64,000 nucleotides of DNA from VGSG01 sp040756375 (GCA_040756375.1 JBFLZC010000003.1:1-64000); one strand, 5' to 3'; positions 33,488-41,872 are shown, counted from the stretch's first letter. Notes: generated by a model not told the origin, from the sequence alone. Numbers and translations are program-made.

Positions 33488-35632
33488 ATGAATGGGACTT
33501 CGGAAAGAGTTCATGCATTCATAGAGGATGTGAACGCAGGCGTCAGTGATTCGGTATTGCAGCAAAAATACGGGGTTTCAGCCAAGAGGCTCCTGCATTA
33601 CAAAGCTGCTGCCTGGCGCATAATTGCTGGTCTGCAAGCGACGCACACCAAGCCTGTGCGAAGGATAGACGCAAGGCCCTTCTTGACGGATATCCAATCA
33701 GGTATCGGCGAGAATGCGTTGATGGCCAAATACAACGTTTCTCAGCGTCAGCTTCAAAAACTCTATGGGAAAGCTATCAGCGCGGGCTTGGTTACACCTG
33801 GGGAACTTTCCCAGTGGCTGGCGATGCACAGCCCTCCGGTGTCTCAGCCCCGCAAGCTTCGGTTCAACATTGGTTGGAAAAAGCTGGCGGTTGCTCTCGT
33901 GGCGATACTTGTCACCGTGGGGTCTCTATGGCTGACAAATTACTCGGTAACGCCTAAAGAAGCCACTTGGGATGATGTGATGTCAGAAGCCAAGGCTGGA
34001 GGCTACCGCATCATAAGCACGGACGAATTGGAAAAGAAGTACGAGCAGGACTTGCAGAACATTACTTTGGTTGATACCCGCCAGGACTGGGAATTCAACC
34101 AAGGCCACATTCGGGGAGCGGTGAATTTTCCCTTGGAACCGACCTGGTGGTCTCGATGGCGCAAAAGTAGCCTGCTGGAAGCCTTGCTGGGGCCTGACAA
34201 GAATCGATTTATAGTCTTTTACTGAGCGGGCTTGGCATGAGTCCGCAGCGACTCGGCCGCCCGTGTGGCGGTTCAACTTGGTTACAAAAACGTCTATCGA
34301 GACCCTAAGGGGTTTCCCGAGTGGGAAGCTGCCGGTTTGCCCGTGGAACGCGGCGGGGCCGAGCCCCCTCCGGCAGTCGCTGATGGATGGACACTCAAAT
34401 CACTAGGAGGCTGGGCCATGATCTGGACCCTTCTCGGAGTATTTGCAGGAGGTCTGGCCTTGAACTTGACCCCGTGCGTTTACCCACTCGTTCCTATTAC
34501 CCTGTCATATTTTGGAAACCGGGCCGGACACAGCCGGAGCAGTTTGGCAGCTCACGGCGGTCTGTACGTGACCGGATTAGCGGTGACCAATTCCGTGCTG
34601 GGTGTGGCAGCCGCGCTCACCGGGACTCTAATGGGCTCTGCTCTACAGAACCCTATGGTGTTGATTGCCATAGCCGCCATATTGGTTTTCTTTGCCACAA
34701 GTCTTTTTGGGTTTTGGGATTTGAGACTCCCTGTCTGGCTGACTAACGCTGCCGCCAAAAACTATACCGGCTACGCTGGAAGCCTCTTTATGGGGTTGAC
34801 TCTAGGGATTATCGCCGCTCCCTGCCTGGGTCCTTTTGTGCTAGGTCTGCTCACATGGGTCGCGAGCATGGGAAGCCCCTGGCTGGGTTTCTTGGTGTTT
34901 TTCACCCTCAGCCTGGGTCTCGGGCTACCTCTCTTCTTCCTGGCCATGTTCTCCGGGAGTATAGACAAGTTACCGGGGTCCGGACAGTGGATGGTCTGGG
35001 TGCGAAAGCTGATGGGCTGGGTATTGGTGGGCATGGCAGCATATTTTCTGATCCCGCTCCTCGACGCGAAAGTGAGCGGTTACCTGTTGGCTGCGGTTGC
35101 ATTGTGCGCAGCCGTCCACCTGGGATGGATCGATCGTACCAAGGGCGGCTTTCGCGCATTCAGAGTGCTCCGCGCTGGAACAGCAATGGCGGGAGTGGCG
35201 CTGGCCGCTTTTCTGGTGGCTTCCACCTTGACCGTAACAGATGCAGTGACTTGGCAACCCTATTCAGAACAGATATTGGCCGAAGCCAAACAAGAAAGGA
35301 GGCCGGTGATAATGGATTTCTCGGCAAACTGGTGCGCCCCTTGCCGCGAGTTGGAAAATGTCACCTTCCGGGATCCCGAGGTTGTCAAACGGTCGAAAGC
35401 TTCCTTTGTTATGGTCAAAGTTGATCTCACCCAGCAAGGAGACGCGGCCAATCGGCGTCTCACCACTCGATACGCAATCAAGGGAGTGCCCACCGTCGTT
35501 TTCCTGGACAGCGAAGGAAAGGAAAGATGGGATTTGCGATTAGCCGGTTATCTCTCGCCGGACCAGTTCCTGTCTCGCATGACCGCGGTGCAGGGAGGAC
35601 AAACCCTGACATCCGCTGTTCGCGAGAATTAG
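33488..35632 (+). CDS. two-selenocysteine rhodanese-DsbD fusion (predicted selenoprotein)
   Basis: One frame of 714 codons is interrupted by TGA at 34223 and 34238. Read as Sec246 and Sec251, it gives FIVFY-U-AGLA-U-VRSDSAA, matching periplasmic rhodaneses whose motif is FYCxGxxC followed by SxxAAxxAxxLGYKNVY. Rhodanese homology runs on both sides of the UGAs (DTRQDWEFNQGHIRGAVNFP before; LGYKNVY, GFPEWEAAGLPV after). Order: two 45-residue KYGVS modules (about 8-110); TM helix 132-150; rhodanese 173-285; eight-TM CcdA/DsbD domain with Cys330 (NLTPCVYP) and Cys446 (AAPCLGP); thioredoxin domain with CAPC at 616-619. The rhodanese replaces the N-terminal domain of normal DsbD, so electrons from the cytosol could reach a periplasmic diselenide. 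There is no strong Shine-Dalgarno. Two separate genes split by stops is the alternative, but it would leave both halves broken inside a domain. Confidence 0.85.
34234..34258 (+). promoter_or_regulatory. putative bacterial SECIS for the first UGA (Sec246)
   Basis: Stem GGC + UGAGUC pairs with GACUCG + GCC, with a bulged A (34237) and a 6-nt apical loop CGCAGC carrying G at its second position. The loop begins 18 nt after the UGA at 34223-34225, within the 16-37 nt range known for bacterial SECIS. The second UGA is part of its 5' stem. Confidence 0.6.
34255..34273 (+). promoter_or_regulatory. putative bacterial SECIS for the second UGA (Sec251)
   Basis: Stem CCGCC/GGCGG, extendable by two G-U pairs, has a 5-nt loop CGUGU with G at its second position. 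The loop starts 21 nt after the UGA at 34238-34240. Confidence 0.6.
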
Positions 35633-35882
35633 GGTAACACAGGTGGTGACGCGCATTTTGGCCGGGGCAGGCATGGACGCAATTTCCGGTAGCGATCGGC
35701 CCGTCGGTAAATCCAGTAATCTGCCTTGAGATTTGCGCTAAGGGGGGAAGCCCTGGCGCCGCCTAAGGCCCTTCAATGTGCCTCTCATAAATTAGTAGAA
35801 CAGCTCGCATGACATAGGTCTGCTTAGACGTTTTGCAGACGCTTTTTCGGGAGCATGTTTTCACTAATTTCGCTAAGTTAAC

Positions 35883-36234
35883 TGGTGGAGGCGGCGGGAA
35901 TCGAACCCGCGTCCGAGAATCTTCAGCCAAGGTGTCTACATGCTTATTTCGGGTTTTGGTTCTCGTCCTCGGAGGCCCACCCGGACGGGGCTTTCCTCGG
36001 ACCAGCCCGCTATAAGGTTCGCTTCATCTCCAACAGGCACGGAGAATCGGCTATCCTGCTAACCGTCGCCTCATCCAGCCCCGCAGGAGCAAGCCGGTGA
36101 GACGCTAGCCTTACGCGGCTAGAGCGTACTCGTAATCGTTGGCGAGTATTTTGATTTCCGGCTTTTTTACGAGCCACCGGAGCTCGACATGCAACCTTGA
36201 CCTCAACTATCCCCGTCGAAACCAGTTCGCCCCC
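35883..36234 (-). ncRNA. ssrA: transfer-messenger RNA (tmRNA)
   Basis: The 352-nt gene begins on the minus strand with GGGGGCGAACTGGTTTCGAC and ends with the T-arm GGTTCGATTCCCGCC and CGCCTCCACCA. The acceptor stem pairs GGGGGCG with CGCCUCC, including one G-U pair. The tag ORF at 36111-36143 encodes ANDYEYALAA followed by TAA, ending in the ALAA degron. The 3' CCA is encoded. It lies 74 bp downstream of smpB on the same strand, the usual partner gene for ribosome rescue. Confidence 0.97.
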
Positions 36235-36308
36235 TTTCGGCAGGTTTCTTAAGAGGCCACGTTTTTATGACAATCGAGCCGGCTCTGGGTTTCGCGCCTT
36301 GATGCGGG

Positions 36309-36773
36309 TCACCGTTGACGATACTTGATCAGCCGTTCCAATTCTCGGCGCTGATCCTTCTTCTTGATGGCTTCCCGCTTATCAAAGGCCCTTTTGCCCT
36401 TTGCCAGCGCCAACTCGACCTTCACTTTAGCATTCTTGAAATAAAGCTTCAATGGTATGAGCGAAAACCCGCGTTCAGCCACTTTGCCTACGAGCTTTCT
36501 GATCTCTCGTCTGTGCAGCAGGAGCTTGCGTTCACGCAACGGATCGTGGTTTTGGCTGCCCGCCTGATCGTATGCCGAGATGTGAGCGTCCACGAGGAAA
36601 AGCTCATCCCCGCGGATCTTGGCGTACGAATCGGAGAGATTTGCCTTGCCCTGCCGGAGCGATTTGACCTCGGAACCTACGAGAGCAATGCCGGCCTCTA
36701 AGGTATCTTCAATCTCGAAATTGAAGCGGGCCTTTCGGTTCTTGCAGATGACCTTAATGTTCGAGTCGCTCAT
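36309..36773 (-). CDS. smpB: SsrA-binding protein SmpB
   Basis: It binds tmRNA and delivers it to stalled ribosomes. The protein of about 154 aa begins with KVICKNRKARFNFEI and contains ALVGSEVKSLRQGKANLSDSY, HISAYDQAG, RERKLLLHRREI and the basic C-terminal tail KGKRAFDKREAIKKKDQRRE that enters the decoding centre. The ATG used is standard for the family and overlaps ptsI by 20 nt; a start 24 nt upstream is possible. ssrA follows directly. Confidence 0.95.
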   Translation of the reverse strand: MSDSNIKVICKNRKARFNFEIEDTLEAGIALVGSEVKSLRQGKANLSDSYAKIRGDELFLVDAHISAYDQAGSQNHDPLRERKLLLHRREIRKLVGKVAERGFSLIPLKLYFKNAKVKVELALAKGKRAFDKREAIKKKDQRRELERLIKYRQR

Positions 36774-38607
36774 TGCCCTGTTGAGGCTGATCAACAAAGT
36801 AGTCGTGCGGGAAGCGCTGCCTTATCCATTCATCCAGCATGAGGTGTATATCTTGCGCGTCAGACATATCGAAGGCCCGTGTCGTCAGGTCGCGGCATTC
36901 GTCCATGCTTATAGACCGTATCAGCTTTTTTATCATGGGGATGGAGAGCGCATTCATCGAAAGCTCGTTTAAGCCCAACCCCAGCAGGATCGGGATGTTC
37001 ACGGGGTCACCGGCCATCTCGCCACACATGGCCACGCCTATGCCGCGGACCTGCACCGCGGTAATCACCTGTCGTATGAGCCGCAGGACTGCCGGGTGAA
37101 GCGTGTCGTAAAGGTAACTTACGTGCTCGTTGACGCGGTCGATTGCCAGAGCATATTGAATCAGGTCGTTCGTGCCGATGCTCACGAAATCGACCTCACG
37201 AGCAATCAGGTCCGCAATAGCCACCGCGGAGGGGACTTCCACCAGCACTCCCAGCTTGATGTTTGAGTCGAATTCCAGGCATTCTCGTTGCAGGTCGTCT
37301 TTGACTTCTCGGATAATCTCCTTGGCGGTCATAAGTTCCCTGATACACGAGATCATGGGCAACAACAGCCGACACTCACCCACTGCGGCGGCTCTGAGTA
37401 TCGCTCGGAGCTGAACTTTGAAGACGTCTCTGTTGCTCAGACACAGCCGGATTGCTCGCAGGCCCATTGCCGGATTAGTTTCTTTGTCGAACTTCAGGCT
37501 GACGGGTACCTTGTCCGCGCCCAAATCTAACGTGCGGATAGTGACCACACTCGGTTGACTGCGGAGCACTACTCCGCGGTAGGCTTCGTACTGCTCTTCT
37601 TCTGAAGGAAGGTCCGGTCGGCCAAGAAACAGATACTCCGTCCTGAAGAGGCCGATGCCTTCGCAGCCATGCTCCATGGCGATCTCGATCTCGTCCAGAA
37701 GTTCAACATTGGCCATGATTCGCACGGACAGCTCACCTTCCCGCGTAACGGCCGGAAGCTTGCCGAAAGCCATGAGGGATTGTTGATACTTGCGATATAC
37801 CTCACGGCGCTCCCTATATCTAAAAATAGTGTCCGGGTCGGGATTTACGATGACCACACCGGTGCCGCCGTCAATGATGATTGTATCGCCGGTTTGTGCT
37901 TCTCGGCTGATTCGTTCCAGACCCGTTACCGCGGGCATTTTGAGCGATCGTGCCATGATAGCTGTATGGGACGTCTTACCGCCCATGTCTATGGCAAAGC
38001 CCAGCACCTGCTCTCGCTCGATTTGGGCTGTCTCAGCGGGGGAGAGATCGTGGGCCACAATGATGGCGTTAGGCGGTAACTGGGCGATCTTCTTGTCCTC
38101 GGAGCGTCCCATGAGAATCCTGAGGACTCTTTCGCCTACAAAGTGGACGTCCCGAGCTCGTTCTCTCAGGTATTCGTCATCTATGGTGTCGAACGCGGCG
38201 ATGATGCGGTCGATGTTTTCGCTGAGGGCCCACTCCGCGTTTTGAGATTCGGTCCGGATGGCGTTCCTGGTTCCGTTGATCAACATCCGGTCTTCCAGGA
38301 GAAGCAAGTGCGTATCCAGAATGTATCGATGGCCGTTCAGCGGGTGATCCGGATGAATCGACTTGCGAATCTGCTCGAGCTGGTCGGCTGCCTGTTTTAC
38401 CGCTGTCTCGAAGCGCGCAATTTCCGGTTCAACCTCATCTGTTCGGAGTATTCTCCGCGGGTGGATCTCAGTTGTGACGCGCTCCAACACGATCGCTTGC
38501 CCGATCGCTACGCCGCTGGAAACACCGATCCCTCGCAATAACACGTTAGCTTCGCTTGTCGCGCTCTCACCCGGTTTGCTATGATTTTCATTAACTTTGA
38601 GGTTCAT
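36754..38607 (-). CDS. ptsI: PTS enzyme I (phosphoenolpyruvate-protein phosphotransferase)
   Basis: It takes phosphate from PEP onto its active His and passes it to HPr. The 617-aa protein has the GGKTSHTAIMARS active-site segment with the phospho-His near residue 214, the PEP-binding DGGTG, GIGLFRTEYLFL and LVEVPSAV motifs, and the GTNDLIQYALAIDR and CGEMAGD blocks. A TTG 21 nt earlier is a possible alternative start. It overlaps HPr by 17 nt and smpB by 20 nt. No GAF domain is present, so it is not the nitrogen-PTS type PtsP. Confidence 0.95.
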   Translation of the reverse strand: MNLKVNENHSKPGESATSEANVLLRGIGVSSGVAIGQAIVLERVTTEIHPRRILRTDEVEPEIARFETAVKQAADQLEQIRKSIHPDHPLNGHRYILDTHLLLLEDRMLINGTRNAIRTESQNAEWALSENIDRIIAAFDTIDDEYLRERARDVHFVGERVLRILMGRSEDKKIAQLPPNAIIVAHDLSPAETAQIEREQVLGFAIDMGGKTSHTAIMARSLKMPAVTGLERISREAQTGDTIIIDGGTGVVIVNPDPDTIFRYRERREVYRKYQQSLMAFGKLPAVTREGELSVRIMANVELLDEIEIAMEHGCEGIGLFRTEYLFLGRPDLPSEEEQYEAYRGVVLRSQPSVVTIRTLDLGADKVPVSLKFDKETNPAMGLRAIRLCLSNRDVFKVQLRAILRAAAVGECRLLLPMISCIRELMTAKEIIREVKDDLQRECLEFDSNIKLGVLVEVPSAVAIADLIAREVDFVSIGTNDLIQYALAIDRVNEHVSYLYDTLHPAVLRLIRQVITAVQVRGIGVAMCGEMAGDPVNIPILLGLGLNELSMNALSIPMIKKLIRSISMDECRDLTTRAFDMSDAQDIHLMLDEWIRQRFPHDYFVDQPQQGNERLEH

Positions 38608-38875
38608 CGCTCTGAATAAGTCGCTCAATTTCTTGGATCGCGGACGCGCCTTCCGGACCCTTGGCCTTCACCAAGACTTCCGAACCTGGAGCAGCAGCGA
38701 GCAGGAGCAACCCCAGCACACTCCTGGCATCCACCTCTACGTCATCCTTGGTGAGGGTGACGCTGCACGTGTAGCCTTGCATTTTTTGTACTATGCGGGT
38801 GGCAACGCGCGCATGAATCCCCAATCCATTCGAGACCTTGAGGACTTTGGTGATCACTATTTCCGCCGTGCTCAT
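38591..38875 (-). CDS. ptsH: phosphocarrier protein HPr
   Basis: The 94-aa HPr has active His21 in GLGIHARVAT and a regulatory-type Ser52 in DARSVLGLLLLAA. VLVKAKGPEG follows. A Ser at that site could be the target of an HPr kinase, as found in many deltaproteobacteria, but no such kinase gene is in the window. It overlaps the EIID stop by 1-3 nt and the EI start by 17 nt, so EIID-HPr-EI is an operon. Confidence 0.93.
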   Translation of the reverse strand: MSTAEIVITKVLKVSNGLGIHARVATRIVQKMQGYTCSVTLTKDDVEVDARSVLGLLLLAAAPGSEVLVKAKGPEGASAIQEIERLIQSDEPQS

Positions 38876-39663
38876 CAGATCACTGATCCGATAATTAGAA
38901 AGACTCCAATACCACAGATCGACGTGGAATAGATAACCCACGCTAAAGTTACCTTGCGGTGCAACAACCAGTACGCGGCCATCACAAGAACCAAGAGAAG
39001 ACCCACGGCCACTCCCGCCCACGGCGCCCGAATCATGGTTCCGGACGCAGCAAGCGCGGCCAAGATCGCAGCTCCTGCCACCATCCCCGCGGCTAGCGAC
39101 AGGATGCCTCGCATGAATCCAACAGCTTTGGTCAGGCCGATTGACCGAAGATCGGTCAAAACGTCCAAGCCGCGACCCCACCCCTCGGCGAAACCGAACC
39201 CGCGGGCAAGCATTTGCGGAACGTTGTAGATCGCCAGCGCGACAACTGTCCCGGCAATCGAGCCGAAAAAATAAAGGCTCAATAGCGTTCCCCACACAGC
39301 CGCGAGCGGCTTCACAGTTCCCCAGAAGACCCGGTCGCCCCACGCGGCCAACGTCGCCATGATTCGCTTGCGACCGGTCTGCACCCTGACCGTGTCAGCG
39401 TCTTCTTCCAGCCGGGCAACCATCCCCGCCAGGAGCGGCCCCATCGCAGGATGGGTGTTGATCAGCGCCTGGTGCCTCCGAAGCGCTGCCCGAAGCCGCT
39501 CCGGATCAGTATAGAGCCTCGCCAGTGCAGGATATATGCAAAACACAAAGCCGATATCCTGCATCTTGTCGTAGTTCCACAGAGTTTCCAGAAAGAACGA
39601 TCGGACGAAAACGCGGCGCCCCACACCTTTCATCAGTCCAAGGTCCGGATTGTCTTCCCGCAT
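38875..39663 (-). CDS. PTS mannose-family EIID component
   Basis: The 262-aa membrane protein begins with the EIID hallmark region (RVFVRSFFLETLWNYDKMQDIGFVFCIYPAL) and LRRHQALINTHPAMGPLLAGM. Several TM helices follow in the C-terminal half (GTVVALAIYNVPQML, GVAVGLLLVLVMAAYWLL, ICGIGVFLIIGSVI). AAGG 7 nt upstream favours the ATG over a TTG 6 nt earlier. EIIA, EIIB and EIIC are not adjacent, so whether a sugar is transported is unclear; deltaproteobacterial PTS of this type is often incomplete. Confidence 0.88.
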   Translation of the reverse strand: MREDNPDLGLMKGVGRRVFVRSFFLETLWNYDKMQDIGFVFCIYPALARLYTDPERLRAALRRHQALINTHPAMGPLLAGMVARLEEDADTVRVQTGRKRIMATLAAWGDRVFWGTVKPLAAVWGTLLSLYFFGSIAGTVVALAIYNVPQMLARGFGFAEGWGRGLDVLTDLRSIGLTKAVGFMRGILSLAAGMVAGAAILAALAASGTMIRAPWAGVAVGLLLVLVMAAYWLLHRKVTLAWVIYSTSICGIGVFLIIGSVI

Positions 39664-39775
39664 GAACAAACCTTAAACAAACAGGCCTGGCCTGTCAATG
39701 GAGGCCCGGCGCAAATCGAATTGCACGGCGGACGAGTGCTTTGCATGTTCGGCCTTATGAACAAGCGTTCACCCG

Positions 39776-40027
39776 TCACTCGGTGATAGGGTTCGGGATG
39801 CTTCGAGGAGGCGGGCTTTCATCGGGCGTGTGACCGAAATCCTCTACTGTAGGGGGCAATGGTACCCGGCGGCCGCTCGGTGACGGCCCGGACGGGTCAA
39901 AGATGCCTAGGTCGGACAAGAAGGTGTCTCTTAGTGGTGCGCAAGACCCACACGCAACGAGCAGCAAGAGCACGAGCATGGAAAGCGCTCGTTTCATCAC
40001 TGCTGTGCATGAGTTGAAGCCCACCAA
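39776..40027 (-). CDS. small Pro-rich lipoprotein
   Basis: The 83-residue product has a hydrophobic segment ending LLLLVACGSC, a lipobox with Cys26 as the lipidation site. It is followed by a short Pro/Ser-rich periplasmic tail (GPSPSGRRVPLPPTVEDFGH). GGAGG lies 6 nt before a TTG (9 nt before the next codon, GTG), which supports this start over an internal ATG at codon 11. It has no recognised family. It sits 112 bp upstream of the EIID gene and may be its first operon member. Confidence 0.6.
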   Translation of the reverse strand: MVGFNSCTAVMKRALSMLVLLLLVACGSCAPLRDTFLSDLGIFDPSGPSPSGRRVPLPPTVEDFGHTPDESPPPRSIPNPITE

Positions 40028-40265
40028 TCGATTCCTCCGTCCGCACGCGGCTGGTTCTTGCCCACGCAGACCGCCGACTTGCCGCTCATCGTATCATTCG
40101 CCGGGCTTTTGAGCCAGGCTGAAAGAGGATCTGTTTGGAGTACGGTCACTTCTGCGGCGGCATAAGTGGGTTTTCAGCCGTGGTTACGATCTGTCAAACC
40201 GCGCTTGCATCGTAGCACGCTCAATGGTATCGTGCCACCCAACATCTTCTAGGAGGTATATCAAG

Positions 40266-41045
40266 TTGAAAAAACTCGGTCTCACTGCTTCCCTCCTTCT
40301 CCTGGGTCTCTTCCTCACCGGCCTTGCGGCCGCGCATTTCGGCATGATCATTCCGTCCAAAGACGTGATAAGCAAAGACGACCCAAAGGAAGTTTCGCTC
40401 CAAATCCAGTTTGCGCACCCATTCGAGGGGCCCGTTATGCAGATGGACAAGCCTGCCCGCTTCGGTGTGGTCGCGGATGGCAAGGTGACTGACCTCCTGG
40501 GCTCTCTTGCCGAAGCTAAAGTGGACGGAAAATCTACGTGGAAATCCTCATTCAAAATCTCGCGGCCCGCCGATTACATCTTCTTCGTAGTCCCGAAGCC
40601 CTACTGGGAGCCTGCGGAAGACAAGTTCATCGTGCACGTGACCAAAGTAATCGTGGACGCTCTAGGAGCCGAATCGGGCTGGGACCAGCCTGTCGCGCGG
40701 CTCGCGGGCCTTCCGTGTGAGATCGTCCCCATGACTCGGCCGTACAGCTTGTACGCGGGGAACATCTTTACAGGCCAGGTCTTCAAGGACGGCAAACCTG
40801 TTCCCAATGCCGAAGTCGAAGTGGAATGGTGGGGCAAGGGCAGGACCAAAGCGCCCACTGACGCACATGTTGCACAAGTGGTGAAAGCGGATCAGAATGG
40901 CGTCTTCTCATTCGCTATGCCTAAGGCGGGATGGTGGGGTTTCGCAGCACTGATGGAAAGCTCGGAGACCATCAAGAAAGACGGCGTAGACAAGAAGGTC
41001 GAACTGGGCGCAGTCCTGTGGGTTCACGCTTACCCCATGGACTAG
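40266..41045 (+). CDS. DUF4198 (NikK-like) exported metal-uptake accessory protein
   Basis: The 259-aa protein has a signal peptide ending GLAAAHFGMIIPS, so the mature form begins with a metal-ligand-like His. The body contains FAHPFEGP, KYK-type strands and the Gly/Trp-rich end PKAGWWGFAALMES, typical of DUF4198 proteins linked to nickel/cobalt ECF transport. The start is TTG with GGAGG 9 nt upstream. Its TAG stop codon is the start of a palindromic repeat that separates it from cbiM. A role in Ni or Co delivery to the CbiM/NikM protein is inferred. Confidence 0.8.
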   Translation: MKKLGLTASLLLLGLFLTGLAAAHFGMIIPSKDVISKDDPKEVSLQIQFAHPFEGPVMQMDKPARFGVVADGKVTDLLGSLAEAKVDGKSTWKSSFKISRPADYIFFVVPKPYWEPAEDKFIVHVTKVIVDALGAESGWDQPVARLAGLPCEIVPMTRPYSLYAGNIFTGQVFKDGKPVPNAEVEVEWWGKGRTKAPTDAHVAQVVKADQNGVFSFAMPKAGWWGFAALMESSETIKKDGVDKKVELGAVLWVHAYPMD

Positions 41046-41163
41046 AAGCGATTGCAAAGCCGAGAAGTTTTGAAAACGTGGCCGGGGAGGCCCCTTTTTG
41101 CAAAAATGGGCCTCCCCGGACCCCTCCACCAAAAACTCCTAGGCTTCGCAAGCGCTTCCAGCG
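41043..41163 (+). repeat. TAGAAGCG palindromic element at the DUF4198 stop codon (complete copy)
   Basis: It reads TAGAAGCGATTGCAAAGCC, AGTTTTGAAAACG, GGCCGGGGAGGCCC, CTTTTTGCAAAAATG, GGCCTCCCCGGACCCCTCC, AAAAACTCCTAGG, ending CGCAAGCGCTTCC. The two ends (AGAAGCGATTGCAAA and TTCGCAAGCGCTTCC) are inverted repeats. It is the clearest full-length copy, about 120 bp. Confidence 0.9.
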
Positions 41164-41257
41164 CTTGGAAGAACATGAAAACTAAGCGTGGACTATTTGC
41201 TACCAGCCACATGGCCAGATCGGCCGTTCCGTGGCGAAAATACACCAAGAGGATGAA

Positions 41258-41872
41258 ATGCACATATCCGAGGGCGTACTCGTGGCTCCGGTTCTTGTCA
41301 GTGGAGCAGTGCTGACTGTTGCGGGAGTCGCTATGGGGCTCAAGCGGGTCAATCACGAAAGGCTGCCGCAGGTGGCCATCTTTTCTGCGGTTTTCTTTAC
41401 GGCCTCACTCATCCACGTGCCCATCGGGCCTGCGGCCGCGCACCTGATACTCAACGGTCTTTGTGGCATTTTGCTGGGCTGGATGGCGTTTCCCGCAATC
41501 CTTGTGGGGCTGGTTTTTCAAGCGCTCTTGTTCCAGTTCGGAGGCCTCACTACGCTTGGCGTCAACACCTTTAACATGGCATTTCCCGCGGTGGTGCTGG
41601 CGTTTGTCCTTGCCCGTGCGGTGCGCAGCTCCCGTGCCCCGGTACGAACCGTTGCGGAATTTGCCTGCGGCGCAGGGTCGGTCATGCTGTCAGGCGTGCT
41701 CGTGGCTGTTTCGCTCCTGGCCACCGGGGAAGCCTTCAGCGCGGTGGCGGGAGTTATCCTGGTCAGCCATATCCCAGTGATGGTCGTGGAAGGTCTGCTC
41801 ACGGTCTTTATCGTAGAGTTTGTCCGGCGAATACGTCCTGAAATGCTTCAGATCGGCTCGTCCCAACGGTAA
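41258..41872 (+). CDS. cbiM: CbiM/NikM-type cobalt/nickel ECF substrate-binding membrane protein
   Basis: The 204-aa membrane protein begins MHISEGVL, the exact N-terminus in which the amine and His2 bind the metal. Later blocks are HVPIGPAAAHLILNGLCGILLG, GGLTTLGVNTFNMAFPA and VSHIPVMVVEGLLTVFIVEF, all typical. AGAGG 5 nt upstream supports the start. The CbiQ/CbiO permease and ATPase genes do not follow, since glnD is next, so the energy-coupling module must lie elsewhere or the gene is an orphan. Confidence 0.93.
   Translation: MHISEGVLVAPVLVSGAVLTVAGVAMGLKRVNHERLPQVAIFSAVFFTASLIHVPIGPAAAHLILNGLCGILLGWMAFPAILVGLVFQALLFQFGGLTTLGVNTFNMAFPAVVLAFVLARAVRSSRAPVRTVAEFACGAGSVMLSGVLVAVSLLATGEAFSAVAGVILVSHIPVMVVEGLLTVFIVEFVRRIRPEMLQIGSSQR

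Noticed and set aside
33488..34265. Frameshift or pseudogene splitting a DsbD-like gene from an upstream ORF
   Set aside because: The two parts are in the same frame, with no frameshift needed, and the only interruptions are two UGA codons at conserved Cys positions followed by SECIS-like hairpins. Recoding explains this better than decay.
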